Source: Nitrospinaceae bacterium
GTDB taxonomy: Bacteria > Nitrospinota > Nitrospinia > Nitrospinales > VA-1
NCBI GenBank assembly: GCA_029937635.1
Contig: JAPYPM010000169.1
Location: forward strand, 1 to 5,219
Direction: 5' to 3'
Length of the DNA stretch: 5,219 nucleotides
The notes beneath the pieces were generated by a model. It ran no database searches and had not been told where the DNA came from. It saw only the letters and a list, made by a program, of their open reading frames with translations. Below are positions 1-5,219 of this stretch, piece after piece. The first letter of the stretch is position 1; each line of letters starts with the position of its first letter. The position numbers and the translations under genes are program-made.

Positions 1-54
<54 letters not shown>

Positions 55-88
55 TTATCTGATCAATTAAGAATTTCAAGGGTAACTT

Positions 89-116
89 ATTATATTTTCC
101 TTAACAGGTTTGTCAA
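89..116 (-). promoter_or_regulatory. Perfect-consensus sigma70 promoter for tRNA-Gly
   Basis: On the minus strand the -35 hexamer is TTGACA (116 to 111) and the -10 hexamer is TATAAT (94 to 89). Both match the consensus exactly and are separated by a 16-bp spacer. Transcription should begin near position 82, giving a leader of about 30 nt before the tRNA 5' end at 52. The -35 lies only 3 bp past the plsY stop codon (120-122). The tRNA therefore has its own promoter and need not depend on plsY read-through. Strong promoters of this kind are typical of stable-RNA genes. Confidence 0.8.
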
Positions 117-119
117 ATT

Positions 120-707
120 CTATTTTTTAAGAAAACGTGGTTCAGTTCCGGTGGCAATGCGGCAAATATTTTCATAGTGTTTGCTTACTATTAGTATGGC
201 AATCCCCAAAGACATGTATTTATAAAACATTGGTGTGTCAAAAAAAATACCAAATATTGGTAAAGCTATTGATGCGATGATAGAACTAAGAGAAATATAT
301 TTTGAAACCAGCAAGGTGAAAAAAAATACTGCTACAGCTCCCAATGTTTGTATCGGCATTATATATAAATGGACACCTAGTCCAGTAGCAACACCTCTTC
401 CGCCTTTAAATTTTAAAAACAATGAAAAGAGGTGGCCAAGAAAAACCATAATACCTGCCCCAGCAACCGTAAAAGGGTCGTTTGAGACCAATGACACGAT
501 AGCTACTCCCAGCCATCCTTTAAGCATATCTCCTAAAAGGGTTAAAGCCCCTGCTTTTTTACCTATTAACCTAGCGACGTTGGTTGCACCAATATTTTTA
601 CTACCGTGTGCACGTAGATCAATATTTTGAGTGCGGGCAAACAAAACTCCAAACGGGATAGAACCAAGAGCGTAAGCAAAGACCCATGTAGAAAAAATTA
701 ATAACAT
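120..707 (-). CDS. plsY: Glycerol-3-phosphate acyltransferase PlsY (acyl-phosphate dependent)
   Basis: PlsY is an inner-membrane enzyme that transfers an acyl group from acyl-phosphate (made by PlsX) to glycerol-3-phosphate. This gives lysophosphatidic acid, the first step of phospholipid synthesis. The 195-residue protein has the usual family length and several hydrophobic segments. The family motifs appear in order: GSIPFG (15-20), the GSKNIGATN loop (35-43), GDxxKG (59-64), GH followed by FKGGRGVAT (91-108), the SLSSI segment (139-143), and a C-terminal HxxNIxRxxxGxE pattern with H177, N180, R183, G187 and E189. Residue 37 is Lys where the common motif has Gly (GSGN). The ATG at 705-707 is placed correctly relative to the first membrane helix, but no Shine-Dalgarno sequence precedes it. 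The stop abuts the tRNA-Gly promoter. bamD lies 361 bp upstream on the same strand, so plsY probably has its own promoter, though none is clear. plsX is not in the window. Confidence 0.96.
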   Translation of the reverse strand: MLLIFSTWVFAYALGSIPFGVLFARTQNIDLRAHGSKNIGATNVARLIGKKAGALTLLGDMLKGWLGVAIVSLVSNDPFTVAGAGIMVFLGHLFSLFLKFKGGRGVATGLGVHLYIMPIQTLGAVAVFFFTLLVSKYISLSSIIASIALPIFGIFFDTPMFYKYMSLGIAILIVSKHYENICRIATGTEPRFLKK

Positions 708-1068
708 TTAAAAAGATTTACTTAGAATTAGTTTAAGTTGATAACTCAAAAGTTAAAGTGAAAAATTGGAGTCAGTTTTTTTTAATTTTACTTTCGCATG
801 TTTTATAATTTGGTGGATTCATCGAGGGGCACACCTAGCTAATCTAATATTTTTGATTCTTCATCAAAACTAAAAGGTATTCTTGTAATATGTTTTACCG
901 TTCTGGAAGGTCGATCAACAACCTGCTAATTTTAGAGTTTAATCTCTCCGATATTACTTGCTCGTAAAAGTATATAGTATATAATTTTTTACTAGATTAA
1001 GATGAGCGTTGTGTTAAAGATCTTTTTAGTAGACTTTTAGCATTTAGTTTTGAAGGTTATTATGGTTT
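708..1068. other. 361-bp gap between bamD and plsY with no convincing gene
   Basis: No ORF of useful length with a good start and ribosome site lies here on either strand. On the minus strand two short open stretches overlap in different frames: one at 898-996 (33 codons, no ATG), the other at 842-925 (28 codons, ending in the stop at 839-841). Together they look faintly protein-like, so a decayed gene is possible. AT-only palindromes such as TATATAGTATATA (near 971-983) and AAAGATCTTT (1016-1025) are present but have no terminator context. The segment must hold the bamD 3' UTR and whatever drives plsY. I see no clear terminator or strong promoter. Confidence 0.6.
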
Positions 1069-1830
1069 TCATTTTTTTTTACGTAAAGCTATAAGCCTTT
1101 TTTTTGCTTCAAGTGAGAACGAGCTTCTAGGATAGTCACTTAAAAATTTTTTATAAAGTAAAAAGGCCTGCTTTAAACTTTGTTCATGATAATGCGATTC
1201 TGCTAAAAGAAACGCAGCCTCATCAAAAAATTTTTGTTTTGAATGGTTATTCATGAGGCTTTTAAACCTAGAAATTGCTGAAAGATAAGACCCTGTGCGG
1301 AAGTAGAATTTTCCTACCTCAAGAACATGTTTTGCTAATTTGAAGTCGCAAGCATCTTTTTTTTGTTTAGCTTGCTCTACGTATTGACTTTTTGGAAACT
1401 GGTCAATTAAATCTTGGAATCCTTTGCGAGCCTCTTTTGTAGAAGTCTGATCCCTTGCGGCAAGATCAACCCTTTTGAAGTCTGACATGGCTTTAAAAAA
1501 ATAAGCTCGATCGATATTTTTATGTCTAGGGTATAATTGGATAAATTTTTGGAATTTAACCTTTGCTTCTTCATATTCTTCATAAGAATAGTAGGACCTA
1601 GCTAGAAGCAATAGCGCATGTGTTCGTTCTTTGCTGTCTGGGTAATCTTCAATGAGTTGTGAAAAGAGTTTTCTTCCTCGAAGGGTTTGGCCTAATTTAA
1701 GCGCATTAATCCCCTCTTTAAGAAATTCTTTAGGAGAATCGGGTAATATTTCTTTGTCAAAAAATGAGCAAGAATAAATTGTTAAAAGACTGGTAATAAT
1801 TATTATGGTGATAAAAGGACGAAAGCACAT
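1069..1830 (-). CDS. bamD: Outer membrane protein assembly factor BamD (TPR lipoprotein)
   Basis: BamD is the essential lipoprotein partner of BamA in the complex that folds beta-barrel proteins into the outer membrane; it sits on the periplasmic face. I place the start at the ATG at 1828-1830, giving 253 residues (E. coli BamD has about 245). This puts a lipoprotein signal at the N-terminus: hydrophobic residues about 6-18, then a lipobox ending I-Y-S-C with the lipidated Cys at 21. Tyr at -2 is atypical. Ser at +2 predicts outer-membrane retention. TPR-like helical repeats follow: about 33-68 (ending near DYP), 69-105 (ending LYP), 132-150 (ending FP), 173-190, and about 203-234 (ending DYP). 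The RDQT motif at 126-129, followed by AxxxFxxLIxxFPxSxY, is characteristic of BamD and argues against CpoB/YbgF. The frame stays open to an ATG at 1959, adding 43 residues that would bury the signal, so I reject that start. No Shine-Dalgarno is seen. The last codons form an A9 run before TGA. Confidence 0.88.
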   Translation of the reverse strand: MCFRPFITIIIITSLLTIYSCSFFDKEILPDSPKEFLKEGINALKLGQTLRGRKLFSQLIEDYPDSKERTHALLLLARSYYSYEEYEEAKVKFQKFIQLYPRHKNIDRAYFFKAMSDFKRVDLAARDQTSTKEARKGFQDLIDQFPKSQYVEQAKQKKDACDFKLAKHVLEVGKFYFRTGSYLSAISRFKSLMNNHSKQKFFDEAAFLLAESHYHEQSLKQAFLLYKKFLSDYPRSSFSLEAKKRLIALRKKK

Positions 1831-2035
1831 TGTGAAAAATTTATAATAGATTGTGAAGTTTATAAAATAATCAAAATAGTTAGGTATTTTACAATATACA
1901 CCAAAGTGTTTTGAAGTGGATGTTTTTTGTCTCAGCCTTGCTATGATTATTTTAATCATGCTATAAACATTGATTAGTTACAAGATGTGTTCATTTAAAA
2001 TGCAGGCGTATTAAATCTTAAGAAATTTAATAAGT
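1831..2035. promoter_or_regulatory. Divergent control region between bamD and exbB
   Basis: These 205 bp separate two divergent envelope genes and must contain both 5' ends. They are very AT-rich. For exbB, a weak sigma70-like pair can be proposed: TTGATT (1970-1975), an 18-bp spacer and TTTAAA (1994-1999), each with four of six consensus bases. For bamD only scattered AT-rich -10-like words are seen (for example within 1836-1855), with no convincing -35. The main structured element is the inverted repeat at 1943-1959, listed separately. The bamD frame also stays open through 1831-1959, but the lipoprotein signal position argues that this part is not translated. Confidence 0.4.
1943..1959. 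repeat. 17-bp inverted repeat, operator-like, upstream of exbB
   Basis: The arms ATGATTA (1943-1949) and TAATCAT (1953-1959) are perfect complements around TTT. GCTAT occurs on both sides (1940-1944 overlapping the left arm, and 1960-1964). The core resembles a 7-1-7 Fur site (TGATAAT-N-ATTATCA) at 11 of 14 positions. The repeat sits 76 bp before the exbB start and just upstream of its weak candidate promoter. Iron control of exbB-exbD would make sense biologically. However, a palindrome of this size is expected by chance a few times in AT-rich DNA of this length, so the operator role is only inferred. Confidence 0.35.
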
Positions 2036-2812
2036 ATGAATTTAACTTCAAAAGTAAAGTATAAAATATTACTAGTAATTTTAGTGGTTGGTTTTTCTTC
2101 TGATTTGTTTGCTGCAGAAGTAGTCAATCCTAGTCCGAACTTAGGGATTCTTTCTTTTGTAGAAAAAGGAGGGGGGATGATGTACCCCATAATTTTCTGC
2201 TCTATTCTTGTGGTTGGAATTGGGCTAGAACGAGCTTACAATTTACGTCGAAAGAATATTATTGATGCTACTTTTCTTGATAGATTCCGTACTCATTGGA
2301 ACTGGGATGATCTCCAGTTGGGATTACAGTTATGCGCTGCCCATGACACTTCGTTAGCGCGTATTCTCAAAACTGGATTATTGAGGTTTGGAGAGAAGGT
2401 TGATGAAATTGAGCGGGCTATTGAGGGTGCAGGTCAGCATGAGGCCTCTTTACTTAACTCTAATTTGCGCACGTTAGGTGCAATCGCAAATATCACCCCT
2501 ATGATGGGATTATTAGGTACTGTTTTTGGAATGATTAAGGCTTTTAATGTCATTTCACAAAGTGGAACAGGGAACCCAGGTTTGGTTGCCAGTGGTATCT
2601 CAGAGGCTTTGATTACAACAGCAGCAGGGATGGTAGTGGGTATTCCAGCTTTGGTTTTATATCATTATTTTCGAGCAAAAATTGATCGTTATGTTTTTGA
2701 AATGGAAGAGATTTCTTTTCAGCTTATAGAGGAACTATCATTCTTGGCCATGCGTGAGAAAAAAGAGAAGGAAAAGCAAGGTAAGTCTAAGAAGACGAAT
2801 AGAGAAGAATAG
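2036..2812 (+). CDS. exbB: ExbB/TolQ/MotA-family proton channel subunit
   Basis: This is the pentameric inner-membrane subunit of an ExbB-ExbD (or TolQ-TolR) motor, which couples proton flow to work across the envelope. The 258-residue protein opens with a signal-peptide-like segment: Lys-rich residues 6-10, hydrophobic 11-20, likely cleavage after FAA near 26-27. Transmembrane helix 1 is about 48-66, followed by a cytoplasmic domain. The conserved TPxxGLLGTVxGM block (154-166) marks helix 2, and GISEALITTAAGxxVGIP (187-204) marks helix 3. T162, E190 and T195 line up with T148, E176 and T181 of E. coli ExbB, the polar residues facing the channel. The tail from about 240 is Lys/Glu-rich. exbD starts 34 bp downstream, so the two are almost certainly cotranscribed. 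The ATG at 2036 has no good Shine-Dalgarno, whereas a strong one lies inside the gene before Met48-Met49. With no tonB or tolA nearby, ExbB and TolQ roles cannot be separated. Confidence 0.93.
   Translation: MNLTSKVKYKILLVILVVGFSSDLFAAEVVNPSPNLGILSFVEKGGGMMYPIIFCSILVVGIGLERAYNLRRKNIIDATFLDRFRTHWNWDDLQLGLQLCAAHDTSLARILKTGLLRFGEKVDEIERAIEGAGQHEASLLNSNLRTLGAIANITPMMGLLGTVFGMIKAFNVISQSGTGNPGLVASGISEALITTAAGMVVGIPALVLYHYFRAKIDRYVFEMEEISFQLIEELSFLAMREKKEKEKQGKSKKTNREE
2166..2182 (+). promoter_or_regulatory. Internal Shine-Dalgarno-like AAGGAGG before in-frame ATG-ATG in exbB
   Basis: AAGGAGG (2166-2172) is followed by in-frame ATG codons at 2177 and 2180; the second has a near-ideal 7-nt spacing. 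Initiation here would give an ExbB of about 210 residues beginning directly at transmembrane helix 1, without the signal-like segment. It is the strongest Shine-Dalgarno match noted near any start in the window. The caveat is that it encodes the common family stretch K-G-G-G, so the purine run may simply reflect glycine codons. Confidence 0.3.
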
Positions 2813-2846
2813 AATAATTTAAAAAAATCCTGAATGGTTAGATTCA

Positions 2847-3242
2847 ATGCGTTTTCGAAGTGAACATGAAGAAAACTTTTCGTTGGACTTGACACCGCTT
2901 ATTGATGTGGTGTTTCTCTTGCTTATATTTTTTATGGTGTCTACCGTATTTGTAGATTTTAAGCGGCAGATGGATATCTCTCTACCTTCATCAACATCGT
3001 CATTACCAAGTGAGACTGAAGATCCGGTTAAGGTCGAGTTGACAGTCGATAAAAATATTTTCTTGAATGGAAAAAAAGTGACCCTCGAAGAATTTGAATT
3101 AGCTCTTTCTAAAATTTCGCTAAGTAAAAATAATGCGGCTGTTATAAGAGCAGATAAAAACTTGCCCTATGGTCATGTCATTAAGATTATGGGTATACTA
3201 CAAAGTGCCAAAATTCTAGATATTGGGGTGGCAGTTAAGTAA
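2847..3242 (+). CDS. exbD: ExbD/TolR-family biopolymer transport protein
   Basis: ExbD sits inside the ExbB pentamer with one transmembrane helix and a periplasmic domain. A single aspartate in the helix carries the protons. The 131-residue protein is close to the usual length (about 140). Its cytoplasmic N-terminus (1-14) leads into LTPLIDVVF and a hydrophobic helix (about 15-35). D20 in TPLID corresponds to the essential Asp25 of E. coli ExbD. The rest (36-131) is the periplasmic domain, with a Ser-rich linker at about 47-56 and the family-typical end in which PYGHVIKIM precedes a final beta-strand-like stretch. It follows exbB by 34 bp with no terminator between, so the pair is likely one operon. 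No Shine-Dalgarno is evident before the ATG. The next gene is convergent, so the operon ends here without tonB, tolA or a second exbD. Confidence 0.95.
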   Translation: MRFRSEHEENFSLDLTPLIDVVFLLLIFFMVSTVFVDFKRQMDISLPSSTSSLPSETEDPVKVELTVDKNIFLNGKKVTLEEFELALSKISLSKNNAAVIRADKNLPYGHVIKIMGILQSAKILDIGVAVK

Positions 3243-3258
3243 TTTATTTTTTCTCATT

Positions 3259-3561
3259 CTATTCTTGTCGAGTGAATCTTGGTCTGCTTCGATCCGCGAT
3301 CCACCTATTTAACATTCTTAGCTCGTCGGGGCTTAGCAGCTCAATCAATGTGACTGGGTTACTATGGTCCTCATCGTTGATAACAACACCACAATAGTTT
3401 CTTTCAACATAGGCTGCTACGTGCGCTTTGAACTGTGGAAACTTAGAGAATAATTCAGAGAAAATTTCTTTCTGATACTCTGGGGTCTTGTCTTTCGACC
3501 TGTATTGAGAAAGTTTTAATGATAGTTTGGTTCGAAAATCAGCCTTTATAAGTGTCCCCAT
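3259..3561 (-). CDS. Small hypothetical protein, 100 residues, function unknown
   Basis: I do not recognise this protein. It is soluble and charged, with no signal peptide or membrane segment. Residues about 5-55 look helical and Lys-rich, and contain a single Cys in YVERNYCG (51-58). An acidic stretch NDEDHS follows (62-67). The C-terminal part, LLSPDELRMLNRWIADR (about 74-90), looks like an amphipathic helix, and the tail is basic (RSRPRFTRQE). The ATG at 3559-3561 is supported by a purine-rich GAG-containing stretch about 7-12 nt upstream and by a plausible promoter (3611-3639). GC is about 41% by hand count, slightly above its surroundings but not strikingly foreign. It converges on exbD with 16 bp between the stop codons. 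Steady coding composition and a reasonable start suggest a real gene, but without a homology search its family is open. Confidence 0.75.
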   Translation of the reverse strand: MGTLIKADFRTKLSLKLSQYRSKDKTPEYQKEIFSELFSKFPQFKAHVAAYVERNYCGVVINDEDHSNPVTLIELLSPDELRMLNRWIADRSRPRFTRQE

Positions 3562-3610
3562 AATTGTTCTCTTTACTCTAAGAGTTTGACTAGACTATCA
3601 ATGTTCCACA

Positions 3611-3639
3611 ATACTAAAATAAATTACTCACGAGTTCAA
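3611..3639 (-). promoter_or_regulatory. Candidate sigma70 promoter for the 100-residue gene
   Basis: On the minus strand TTGAAC (3639 to 3634) and TAGTAT (3616 to 3611) are separated by exactly 17 bp; each has four of six consensus bases. The -10 lies 49 bp before the start codon at 3561. The -35 overlaps one copy of an 8-bp direct repeat, GTTCAATT. Confidence 0.4.
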
Positions 3640-3668
3640 TTTTAGATTTAACTTTTAGTGGTTCAATT
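3634..3668 (+). repeat. Direct repeat GTTCAATT, two copies
   Basis: GTTCAATT occurs at 3634-3641 and 3661-3668, 27 bp start to start. A seven-base inverted copy, AATTGAA, occurs at 3752-3758, overlapping the apeB start. All three lie in the divergent control region, so a regulator-binding role is conceivable. Words this short and AT-rich can recur by chance. Confidence 0.25.
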
Positions 3669-3686
3669 AGAAAAGGTACCTTAGTT

Positions 3687-3715
3687 TTGCTAGCATCGGT
3701 TGAAATATCTAAAAT
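3687..3715 (+). promoter_or_regulatory. Candidate sigma70 promoter for apeB
   Basis: TTGCTA (3687-3692, four of six) and TAAAAT (3710-3715, five of six) are separated by 17 bp. Transcription would start near 3722, giving a leader of about 36 nt. Just upstream is the perfect 10-bp palindrome AAGGTACCTT (3673-3682). The leader contains the 16-bp AT palindrome AATTTTTTAAAAAATT (3735-3750). Confidence 0.45.
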
Positions 3716-3757
3716 ATGTTCTTGGTATTTATTTAATTTTTTAAAAAATTTAATTGA

Positions 3758-5131
3758 ATGAAAATAAATAAAAAAAAATATCTAGATAGAAGTAGATCCT
3801 TAATCGAACTCATCAATAAATCCCCAACGCCCTTCCATGTGGTCCAATCTTTTGAAGACCAACTTAAAAGTGCAGGGTATGTTCAATTATATGAGCAGGA
3901 TAAATGGAACTTATCCTCAGGCGGAAAATATTATGTGTCACGTAATGGGTCATCGTTAGTGGTATTTTCTGTTGGCTTAAAAGCTTCAGAAGAATCTGGT
4001 TTTAAAATAATTGGTGCACATACAGATAGTCCTAATCTTCGTTTGAAACCTAATCCTGTATACCTTAAAAATGGTTATGTCCAACTAGGCGTTGAGGTTT
4101 ATGGAGGAGCATTGTTGTCAACCTGGACAGATAGAGATTTGTCATTGGCAGGAAGAGTAATATTAAAAGAATTGCCTACCAGAAAGGTATCGAAAAGCCA
4201 TTCTCGAGCAAATAATCAGGCAACTCTTGTAGATTATGGTTGTGTATCTAGACTAATTACTTTTGATCGTCCTTTATTACGTATTCCTCAACTGGCAATA
4301 CATTTAAATAGATCAGTGAATGAAAAAGGATTGGTACTGAATCCTCAAAATCATCTCCCTCCAATTTTGGCTTTAGTCGATGGAAAAACAAAATCTAAAA
4401 CACTGTTGGCGGATTTAGTAGCTGAAGAGTTGAGATGTAAATCTGCAGATATTCTTGGTTTAGAAATGCAATTATATGATTTGCAAAAGGGAACATTTGC
4501 AGGAGCAAATAGTGAGTTTTTGTTTGCTTCCCGATTAGATAACCTTGCTTCCTGTCATGCTGCCATGGCCGCTTTACTAGAATCACCTAAAAAAAATGTG
4601 GCTACACATGTTTTAGTATTTTATGACAATGAAGAAATAGGTAGTGACACAGCCCAAGGTGGGAGTTCCCCTTTTCTAAAGGATATTTTAGAAAGAATAT
4701 CTACAACCAAAAAACAATCAAGAGAGGCATTGATGAGGGGGATTGCAAGGTCATTATTTATATCTGCAGATATGGCACACGCAGTTCATCCTAACTATGC
4801 AGAAATGCATGATGGTAATCACATGCCGATGATAAATGCTGGTCCAGTGATCAAAAGTCATTCCGGACAAAAATATGCTACTGAAGGTGTGACTTCTTCA
4901 CAGTTCGAAGAATTATGTAGAAGGTCTAAAGTCCCAGTTCAGAAGTTTTCTGTTAGGTCGGACATGCGATGTGGTAGCACGATTGGTCCAGTTACGGCTA
5001 CCAACCTCGGTATTCGCACGGTAGATATTGGGAGCCCTATGTTATCAATGCATTCAATTCGAGAAATGGCGGGCTCAGAAGATCAAGAATACCTTATACG
5101 AGTTTTTAAAGAATTTTTTAAGTCAGAGTAG
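3758..5131 (+). CDS. apeB: M18-family metalloaminopeptidase (aspartyl aminopeptidase type)
   Basis: M18 enzymes are cytosolic, di-metal aminopeptidases that remove N-terminal residues from peptides, often acidic ones, and form large dodecamers. The 457-residue length is typical and the protein appears complete. Near the N-terminus INKSPTPFHVV (19-29) and GGKYYVSRNGS (55-65) are family hallmarks. The metal and catalytic residues are all visible: H88 in GAHTDSP, D261 in SRLDNLAS, the pair E292-E293 in YDNEEIGS (E292 the likely general base, E293 a ligand), D338 in SADMAHAVHPNY, and H432 in SMHSIRE. Spacings match the ligands recalled for human DNPEP. The substrate/oligomer region SHSGQKYATEG (367-377) and RCGSTIGP (404-411) are also intact. 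The ATG at 3758 places the conserved N-terminus correctly, but no Shine-Dalgarno is present. The gene has its own candidate promoter and no same-strand neighbour. Substrate preference cannot be read from the sequence. Confidence 0.95.
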   Translation: MKINKKKYLDRSRSLIELINKSPTPFHVVQSFEDQLKSAGYVQLYEQDKWNLSSGGKYYVSRNGSSLVVFSVGLKASEESGFKIIGAHTDSPNLRLKPNPVYLKNGYVQLGVEVYGGALLSTWTDRDLSLAGRVILKELPTRKVSKSHSRANNQATLVDYGCVSRLITFDRPLLRIPQLAIHLNRSVNEKGLVLNPQNHLPPILALVDGKTKSKTLLADLVAEELRCKSADILGLEMQLYDLQKGTFAGANSEFLFASRLDNLASCHAAMAALLESPKKNVATHVLVFYDNEEIGSDTAQGGSSPFLKDILERISTTKKQSREALMRGIARSLFISADMAHAVHPNYAEMHDGNHMPMINAGPVIKSHSGQKYATEGVTSSQFEELCRRSKVPVQKFSVRSDMRCGSTIGPVTATNLGIRTVDIGSPMLSMHSIREMAGSEDQEYLIRVFKEFFKSE

Positions 5132-5143
5132 TCTGAGGAGAGC

Positions 5144-5219
5144 TTAATTTTTGCTATTCAAATTAAACTTGTTCATAGCATCTTCTAAAACTTTTCTCGT
5201 TGAATTTGCAGCTTGATTC
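5144..5219 (-). CDS. 3' end of an unidentified gene, cut by the right window edge
   Basis: On the minus strand one frame is open from the window edge to TAA at 5144-5146 and gives about 24 C-terminal residues. They include RKVLEDAMNKF, which reads as an amphipathic helix with ordinary protein composition, followed by an Asn/Lys-rich tail. One other minus frame closes early, at the TAA near 5163. The stop lies 12 bp from the apeB stop, a tight convergent arrangement. A helical C-terminus of this kind occurs in many families, so no product is proposed. Confidence 0.5.
   Translation of the reverse strand, partial: NQAANSTRKVLEDAMNKFNLNSKN

Noticed and set aside
235..630. Plus-strand open frame of 131 codons
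   Set aside because: It lies entirely opposite plsY, whose motifs are unmistakable; the plus-strand product has no recognisable features and no ribosome site.
890..967. Plus-strand mini-ORF of 25 codons starting at ATG 890
   Set aside because: Too short, no well-spaced ribosome site and no protein-like features; the minus-strand remnant hypothesis explains the open frame equally well.
968..989. TATATAGTATATA followed by six T, terminator-like on the plus strand
   Set aside because: The stem is AT-only and at most 5-6 bp, and no plus-strand gene ends here.
1072..1080. A9 run (minus strand) at the end of bamD as a programmed frameshift site
   Set aside because: It encodes three terminal lysines just before the stop; slippage would change only a few residues and no downstream structure is seen.
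4395..4586. Minus-strand open frame of 63 codons
   Set aside because: It lies inside apeB, opposite the region carrying the D261 metal ligand; it is an antisense shadow.
5141..5169. Imperfect stem-loop after apeB (AGCTTAATTT paired with AAATTAAACT)
   Set aside because: The stem is AT-rich with a mismatch, lacks a T-run after it, and overlaps the coding end of the convergent gene; not a convincing terminator.

Overview
The window looks like chromosomal housekeeping DNA from an AT-rich, Gram-negative bacterium. The envelope genes show this: a BamD-type outer-membrane assembly lipoprotein, an ExbB/ExbD (TolQ/TolR-like) proton-channel pair and the membrane acyltransferase PlsY. The PlsY and ExbB sequences remind me more of delta-proteobacterial or SAR324-like relatives than of enteric bacteria. 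That is an impression from memory; the lineage cannot be fixed without a search.

Layout, left to right. The 5' portion of a minus-strand tRNA-Gly(GCC) (1-52) runs off the left edge. It is preceded by a perfect-consensus sigma70 promoter (89-116) that abuts the plsY stop codon. plsY (120-707, minus) follows, then a 361-bp stretch without a convincing gene (708-1068), then bamD (1069-1830, minus). bamD is divergent from exbB (2036-2812, plus); the 205 bp between them hold a 17-bp inverted repeat. exbD (2847-3242, plus) follows exbB after 34 bp and is presumably cotranscribed. An unrecognised 100-residue gene (3259-3561, minus) converges on exbD. A second divergent control region (3562-3757) has plausible promoters in both directions and leads to an M18 aminopeptidase gene, apeB (3758-5131, plus). 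The last 76 bp hold the 3' end of another minus-strand gene that converges on apeB with a 12-bp gap.

Functionally, plsY makes lysophosphatidic acid for phospholipids, bamD helps insert outer-membrane proteins, and exbB-exbD use the proton motive force to energise an envelope process. No tonB, tolA, tolB or pal is visible, so their partner is unknown. apeB is a cytosolic peptidase. Nothing here resembles a mobile element, CRISPR array, defence cassette or biosynthetic cluster. I do not see a previously undescribed system. The points most worth checking are the internal Shine-Dalgarno/start inside exbB, the inverted repeat between bamD and exbB, the unrecognised 100-residue gene, a possible decayed coding remnant in the plsY-bamD gap, and the general lack of Shine-Dalgarno sequences at gene starts.
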